Assembly (NCBI GenBank): GCA_027924585.1
Contig: BSBM01000871.1
Coordinates: 682,001 to 746,000, forward strand
From: Larix kaempferi
Taxonomy: Eukaryota; Streptophyta; Pinopsida; Pinales; Pinaceae
Length of the DNA stretch: 64,000 nucleotides
Direction of reading: 5' to 3'
The translations under genes and the position numbers were made by a program. The notes below the pieces were generated by a model, which did not search any database, was not told the DNA's origin, and saw nothing but the letters and a program-made list of their open reading frames with translations. This document shows positions 58,180-64,000 of this stretch, piece by piece. The first letter of the stretch is position 1, and each line of letters opens with the position of its first letter.

Positions 58180-60135
58180 TTCTTTGTCAAATATCAAGGT
58201 CAAGAAATTAGTGCATAAGACCTAAGTCTTTCATCTTGAACTCATAAGTGAGCTCCCTATTGCACCAAGCAATCATTTGTTCCTCTCTAGTAAGGAGCAA
58301 ATCATCAACATATAGAACCAATATCAATGGTTGGTTCTTCACTACTTTGATGTACAAATGTGGATCAACTTCGCTCTTAGCATGGGAAATTTTAGGGGCT
58401 AATCTTAGCCCATGGGATAAATTTAGGGGTTTTTAATTTTTAATGAGCTAATTTTTTATTAAGAACCCGTTAGGTATGATTCACCCACATTTTATTTACT
58501 TATTTTTAATGAATAGGAGGTTATCCCCATTGAATTCAAAAAGGGGATCCAAGATAAAACAATTTAGCCTTCTAAATATGGATTTAAACCTTTGTTAGCC
58601 CACAAAAATCGCTAGGCAGCTCCCATTCACCCCTGATTTCTAGAAATGGTAGTTGTTAGGGGTTCTTTAACCTTCTATCGATCATGGAAATTGAAGTCGA
58701 AGTTACATTCGTCCAAATTTTATGGGTTGGATCTCATTTTGCGAGTTGCTTAATGTCCACACGAAAAGGGCAGTTGATATTTACCATAAGGTATTATAGA
58801 GAGCCATCTGCATCTAGGAGAGTTCTAAATCCCATCACCTAAAATCCAAAGTTTACCTAATAAACATGGGGATTGTGAAGCTTGTGATTGACGATGCGGA
58901 AATAACATTTTCGAGGGTGTTTTGGGAATAATTCTTGGGGGATGGGACTTCATTTATAGCCGCGTAATTGGGCATGCATGGGGGGCATGAATTCCCAAGG
59001 AGAATCTTGCTGAAATATTTGCCAAAATCTTTGCCAATATTTTACAAGGTTTTATAATTTAGTGAAATATTCGCCAAGAATTTACAAAGTTATATAATTC
59101 AATGAGAGATTCGCAAAAAACTTATATATACATAATATAACATTGAGAAAATAGCCCTCATATTTTCCTAGATATCATGAGGATTATCCCATTTATTATA
59201 CATAGAAATTTAGGGGGGGTTCTTAAAATTTTCCCTGGTTCTTAGAGAAGCCCAGTCTCTGAATATAGGTCTCAAATCTGGAATACCGAGCTTTGGGAGC
59301 TTGATTAAGCCTATACAAGTATTTCTTCAATTTGCACACATGGGAATCCTTCCCATGAACCAAAAACCCCTCAGGCTATTGACTATAAACCTCTTCCTCA
59401 ACCTCACCATTGAGGAAGGATGTCTTCACATCCATCTAGTGAAGCTTCCATCCTAGAGCATATGCAAGTGAGATCGCAACTTGAATAGTGGTGTACCTAT
59501 CCACATGAACGAATGTATTCTCATAGTCTATGCCTTCTTTCTGCGAGAAACCTCGGGCAAAAACTATGGCTTTATACTTTTCAATACTGCCATCGGCAGC
59601 ATGCTTGGTATTGGAAGTAACTATTGACTTCCTTTTAGGTTTAGGAACAACTTCGCAGACATCATTCTTCACAATAGAATTCTATTCCTATACCATTGCA
59701 TATTTCCATACTTGATGCTTTGTAGCTTCTTCATAGGTAGAAGGCTCTGAGTCAATAATGTGACTCATATGTGCAACATACCCTGAATATATATCGGGTT
59801 TCTTTCTCTCTCTAGAAGAGCCTAATGGTTCTTCATGTCTCTCTCCATCTTGTAGTATATCTCGGCACCATGAAGACCTCCTCTTAGGAGGAGGTTCATT
59901 AACCAGTTCTACTAGTTCATCGAGATCTAATGAATTTTAGAACTCTGTTGGATTCTCCCTCTGAACATCTGAATGGGGAGAATCTGTATATGAGCCCTCC
60001 ATCATAGGACTCTCATGCTCCTTTGTGTCTGTATCATACTGAAGCTCTTTCGATCATTTGAATGTTGCCTCTTCATGGAAGGTCACATCTCGTTTGACCT
60101 CAATGTGTCTTTCACCTGGCACATTGTTTCATGGA
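58180..60135 (-). pseudogene. Copia-3 reverse transcriptase, split by an insertion
   Basis: Blocks in order are YEEATKHQVWKYAMV, KHAADGSIEKYKA, ARGFSQKEGIDYENTF, MDVKTSFLNG and LYRLNQAPKARYSR, up to the insertion at 59235. Beyond it, from 58385 down, the frame resumes AKSEVDPHLYIKVVKNQ and VLYVDDLLLT. The YVDD box is intact. An Asp/Glu/Pro-rich linker (60100-59760) precedes RT, as in other copia elements. Confidence 0.88.
58386..59235. mobile_element. 850-bp insertion with short inverted ends (unclassified DNA element)
   Basis: The left end reads GAAATTTTAGGGG, and the reverse complement of the right end reads GGGAAAATTTTAAG. Flanking 3-bp TGG (58383-58385 and 59236-59238) looks like a target-site duplication, and joining the flanks restores the Copia-3 RT frame. 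No transposase motif is found inside. Subterminal repeats of the kind ATTTAGGGG and TTTAGGGGGGG occur near both ends. The superfamily is undecided. Confidence 0.65.
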
Positions 60136-60139
60136 CAAT

Positions 60140-62300
60140 CTATCGAGAGTAGACTCAAGGCGTGATCTCCCTAGCTTAACGTAAGTCTAGAACAAATAGG
60201 ATAGAACATAAGATACTTTTCGAGATCATATAGATGTACAAATGTGAGAGTAGATCGTTTACCTCAAATTCATAGATCCCTTTCTCCTCCGTTGATCCAA
60301 TGCTCCAGCGCTACCAGATTGCAAGTAGCTAAACCCTGTTGAACATATGACAAACCACGAGAAGTGAAAGCATATATTTCATATGATAGATCTAAGCTAA
60401 CAGTTAAGGAGGAAAGCTCTAAACATCATCAAGAGACAACAGTTATGGAAAGCAATTATATTAATTGTATTTAAGAATGGAGAAGTACAATAGAAAATAG
60501 GATTACAACCATCGCCTTAACATTGCAAGCTCCTTCCGAAAATCCATGCCAAAGCTTCTAGAGAGAAGTAGATGTTCCCCAAGCTAGAGTGTTAGGTCTA
60601 TTGAGCTTGATTTCACCAGCATAAGAGTACCATAGACTTCCTCCCCTTAGAATGGGAGTGAGCTTCATTTAAATAGGACTAAGTGGATAGGATATGGATA
60701 GGATAGGTTGAGATATGATAGGAGAGACTTAAGGGATCTTTCCAAGGTATTAGGAGTCGAGTGCCAACTCTCCCAAGAGGTCGGGGATAGGTTCCCAAGT
60801 CAGCAAGCTTCGAGAAGGAATTCAAAGGAGATATTTTTTCCATCTAACTGACTTCGTCGCACCCTGTAATGGAGAAAGGTGCAACGTTGCATGCTGCATG
60901 AGTGAAACCTGTGACGACCTATCAAAACCTAGTACAAAGTGGGTACAAATCCTTCCAGGTTAATCACTCAATCATGGTAACTTCAGAGGTGTATACACTG
61001 AATCTCATGATGGGAATATTTTAGGTGTAATAGAATTCCCCCCAAAGCATGAAGTTGTTAAAAGATAGACAGGTGAAATGCTTTGACATAAGAAATTGAA
61101 ATGGACTTGTCGGATGAAGGACGCTGCTGCAGTACAAATGACTCTGAATGCACAGTCTCAAATGACTCACAACATGGCTTCCGACCAATACAATGTAGAT
61201 CCATGGTAGTAATGACCGATTGAACACAATCATGGCTACTAGACACAAGCGTAGATCCATGATGAGATGATAACACAGCCACGACCAATACAAATGTGGA
61301 TACGTGTAATATAACTCAATACAAACTCCATTGCAACCTGGGTAAAACATGACCCCCCAAGGTCTTCAAGCTGAACCCGTAATGATACAAATCTACCCAT
61401 GTGATTACAAATGTCTTGACATCGAACATGGTAGAAACCACTTGATTACCTGTCATTGATGTGAATCGTTAACAAGCGCAAGGGAGATCATCATTAATGT
61501 CAATGATTCCCAAGGTATCACAATACATATCATCAAGCGTGAATAAGTGAGTTGAAGTCGAACGCAAGATGAAATCTTTCAATGAAGAGTCAATGATGTA
61601 AACTCATGTTGAAAGTGAGGTAACCTGCCATTGAGGCATGCAGGGCCAAGGTACTTGGTTGGTTTCTAGATTCATTCCTCGGATGATGAGTTGATGTCGA
61701 CAAGGATGAATCCATCGAAGGAGGGCCATGATGAATCCCCCATAAATCGACATGAAACATGACAAAAGATGTGTAGAGTAGGTCAGATGGTATAGTAACA
61801 TGCAAGACTGACTCATAATAGACCGACATGGTGGCAGGCGTACTGACTACAGATGACAAATGATGGACATGTTCTTGAACATGGGCATGGCATGACTTGG
61901 CAGTATTGACATGACGAGTATAACACAAATTCCTAATGCGACTGATGACGGAAGCTTTCTTTGAATAGATCAAAGGAGTAACAAGACTTAGGAAGTAAGT
62001 GGAACTCAAGGACAAATAGATGATCCAAGTGTTGTATGTAAATGCAGATGAGTGCCATGTTCAAGAATGACTATGTACTGCCACTAACAAGGAGTGTAAT
62101 ATAAGAGATTTCCTTTTTCCCCATCATGAACGATGAGTGCCTCATGTGTTTTTTACGAGCTTGATGAGGGTAACCAGATGCTTGGTATAGCTCATCTCAT
62201 AGATGAGTCCAATCCCAAATGTTTTCCGAACCTAGGATAGGAGGGGTTCGTCCCATGGTGGGCCCTTCAATGTAAGAGTTTAACGAGTCCATAGAAGGTA
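60140..62300. other. Stretch with no recognised gene
   Basis: No family motif in either strand. The longest frame, 62015-61590 (minus, 141 residues), is His/Ser-rich and unrecognised. A TGGTAGCGCTGGAGC segment (minus, about 60313-60328) resembles a decayed primer site and may belong to a lost LTR element. Confidence 0.4.
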
Positions 62301-62319
62301 AACTCGGTCGTCATTTCAT

Positions 62320-62650
62320 ATTTAGAGAGTCTAAAAAGAACTAAAGAAGACTCCAACGGTCCTTTTTCATAAAGTTAGCCTCATCGCCCGAAAAAGGGTA
62401 CAACAACGCGGGAGAGGACTCTTCCAGTCATGATTGGCTGGAGTATACCTTTTTCGTAAATAGTGTCCCCTGGTCCGAAAAAGGGGTAAACTATCACCAG
62501 AGAGACGACCGTTCAAATTCTTTTACAAGCGGGAACATGACAAGCTCGCTTGACAATCTTTTTGTATTTTGAGAGCCTGAAAAGAGCTTAAAGGTAGACT
62601 CCGGGGGGTTCCTTTTCCGTAGGAATTTAACGAGCCCGGAAAAGTGATAA
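62320..62650. repeat. Diverged duplication with GAAAAAGG motifs
   Basis: A block at 62322-62397 (GAGAGTCTAAAAAGAACTAA, AGACTCC, CCTTTTTCATA, GCCCGAAAAAGGG) recurs with changes at 62566-62648 (GAGAGCCTGAAAAGAGCTTA, AGACTCC, CCTTTTCCGTAG, GCCCGGAAAAG). The period is about 245 bp. A related CCGAAAAAGGGGTAAAC lies between at about 62475. The origin is unknown. Confidence 0.6.
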
Positions 62651-62659
62651 ATCATAACT

Positions 62660-63424
62660 CGGTAACATATTCTCATGGTTTCAAGAGCACGATAAATAAC
62701 AAAGAGTAAGCTCATAATCATTAAATAATTAAAATCTAATGAAGCGAAAAGATAAACGACAAAACACACAAGGGGTTTTCATACCTGAGATGACCATTCC
62801 AATATGAAAATGGCGTAGAAAGGCACTTTACGACTCCTGCACACTCAGAAACTAGGTCAAATAGTCAACCGAACGTTCAAATATGATAAAACTGATCCAA
62901 ACTATAGCAAATGGCATAATGGCATCAAGTATTTGAAAAAGGAATATTCCATTTTGTTTATAAATAGAAATAAAAACCAAATATAGTCACCATTGTTCTA
63001 TTTGCCAAATTTGGGAGGAATAGTGCCAATTGGAGCCAAATCTTCACTCGTTGATTCTAGGAGCCATGATCAACCATTTCACCCGCCGTCAGGAGTAGGT
63101 AACCCTAAACTTCATCTAGAAAAATCATAGTGGTTTACAATTTTGAATTTCAGTCATTTTTTGGGTTTTGGCTTGATTTGGGAAGGGCCATTGTGCCCTC
63201 GGGTCATCGCAGTTGGCCTTTTCAGGAACTGCGACGAGACCGATTCATCGCAAAGGTCTCATAGGTGGACTGTGACGATGTCACTCTGTTTGCAAAAATG
63301 GGGTGCGACGATGGCAATGTCCATCCCCAACTTCAAACCAAGCTCAAAAGAAAGATTATTAGTGGTTGAAGCAAGTTCTAATATTGCTTAAATGCCCATT
63401 TTGGCAGGTTGTCAGTGAGCAAAC
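62660..63424. other. Stretch with no recognised gene
   Basis: An 82-residue frame (63143-63391) is open but unrecognised and probably upstream sequence of the plant mobile domain fragment. Nothing else could be supported. Confidence 0.4.
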
Positions 63425-64000
63425 ATGGTTGTAGAGTGGCGGGAAAGAGAACACGAGGTGGAAGATGTACAAGCTGCCAATGATCCAGAATGCATGAATG
63501 CTTTGAGAAACTGCGGTTTGATAAAGTTCTTTAAGGTTTGGGGGATGAGATCCCAAATCCTGTTATTGTCACATATGCTTTGGTATTGGGATGCGGCCCA
63601 ACAACACTTTTTGATCAGTGAGCACATCCTCACTATAGATGTTGAGGACATCTATTTTCTTATTGGTTTGTCCCGGATAGGGGACCCTGTAGCTCTCACC
63701 AGATCACGGGCTAGTGACTGCATTGTGGATGACATGGTGTCATAGCATTGTACTACTCTTGCTCGATATTCCATTGGGAATATTCCCATTATGGATGTCG
63801 TGAACCTCCCATTGCGTACCATATTGTTCACTATTACTAGAGTGGCGGGGAGCCAAGCCCCACACATGGCCACTCGGGTTCAAATACTTTATGTGAAGGA
63901 TTGTATGTCCCCCAGGATCTTCAACTAGTGCGAGGGTCTCCTCGCAAACATGCGAGCTCAGCTGACAAAGTGTCGGCGGGGAGAGCTCAAGAAGTTCGGC
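63425..64000 (+). pseudogene. Plant mobile domain (PMD, transposon-derived) protein fragment, runs off the window
   Basis: The frame reads MNALRNCGLIKFF, MLWYWDAAQQHFLI, LTIDVEDIYFLIGLSRIGDPV, then TAG at 63743-63745, and continues in the same frame ARYSIGNIPIMDVVNLPLRTI, LFTITRVAGSQAPHMATR, second TAG near 63928 where the family has Trp, and LTKCRRGELKKFG at the edge. The T-x-EDIYFLTGL and PLRT blocks identify the plant mobile domain, found in transposon-related genes and domesticated relatives. With two nonsense codons it is probably a dead copy. Confidence 0.75.

Larger units (their letters stand above)
57341..60135 (-). mobile_element. Truncated Ty1/copia Copia-3 (RT-RH only), minus strand
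   Basis: RT and RNase H of the same general copia type as Copia-1 run from about 60135 down to 57341, followed by a polypurine tract (GATAAGAGGGAG) and a TGTTAAATG start that could open the 3' LTR at 57346. Gag and the integrase core are absent. Homology begins abruptly near 60135 with a KRDVTFHEEATF block that normally follows integrase. An 850-bp insertion interrupts RT. Stops are frequent. Confidence 0.85.

Noticed and set aside
61590-62015. 141-residue minus-strand frame
   Set aside because: His/Ser-rich composition and no recognisable domain; kept only as part of an unassigned stretch.

Overview
The window is nuclear DNA from a plant with a large, repeat-rich genome. The evidence is plant-type Ty1/copia and Ty3/gypsy retrotransposons with tRNA-Met-type primer sites, a plant L1 LINE family with a C-terminal RNase H, a CACTA-type tnp2 fragment, a caulimovirid-like endogenous pararetrovirus, an EDM2-like plant gene fragment with plant introns, and a plant mobile domain fragment. 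A gymnosperm or another large-genome seed plant would fit, but the clade cannot be fixed from the sequence. I see no intact cellular protein-coding gene. Almost every coding trace is broken by stops or frameshifts.

Layout. 1-6332: minus-strand copia element (Copia-1) whose 3' end has turned into tandem repeats. 6436-7340: tnp2 transposase fragment (minus). 9394-15080: complete but dead copia element (Copia-2, plus) with matching LTRs and target-site duplication CTAAC. 15159-21330: complete but dead gypsy chromovirus (Gypsy-1, plus) with target-site duplication TTTTA. About 21907-32860: LINE-1 (minus), carrying a 257-bp CACTA-type MITE in its RNase H domain and a 4.3-kb gypsy element (Gypsy-2, 28317-32658, plus) in its 5' leader. 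34696-35486: three exons of an EDM2-like gene with a nonsense codon in exon 1. 37606-41640: a 1.6-1.85 kb unit repeated in tandem. 41847-41917: tRNA-Val(UAC)-like sequence, followed by an unusual array of about 35-bp GGGGGG...CCCC hairpin units (about 41985-42660). 45850-55500: fragments of an endogenous pararetrovirus (plus) whose reverse transcriptase is split by LINE-2 (47948-54410, minus). 57346-60135: truncated copia (Copia-3, minus) interrupted by an 850-bp insertion with inverted ends. 63425-64000: plant mobile domain fragment running off the window.

Relations. The region is mainly a record of nested insertion. Four insertions can be dated relative to their hosts because the host reading frame or leader resumes on the far side: MITE in LINE-1, Gypsy-2 in LINE-1, LINE-2 in the pararetrovirus, and the 850-bp element in Copia-3. 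By-eye LTR identity orders the complete LTR elements: Gypsy-1 oldest (roughly 85%), Copia-2 intermediate (about 93%), Gypsy-2 youngest (about 95-96% apart from one short repeat expansion). The features most worth a second look are the hairpin array with its adjacent tRNA-like head, the pararetrovirus split by a LINE, and the EDM2-like exons.
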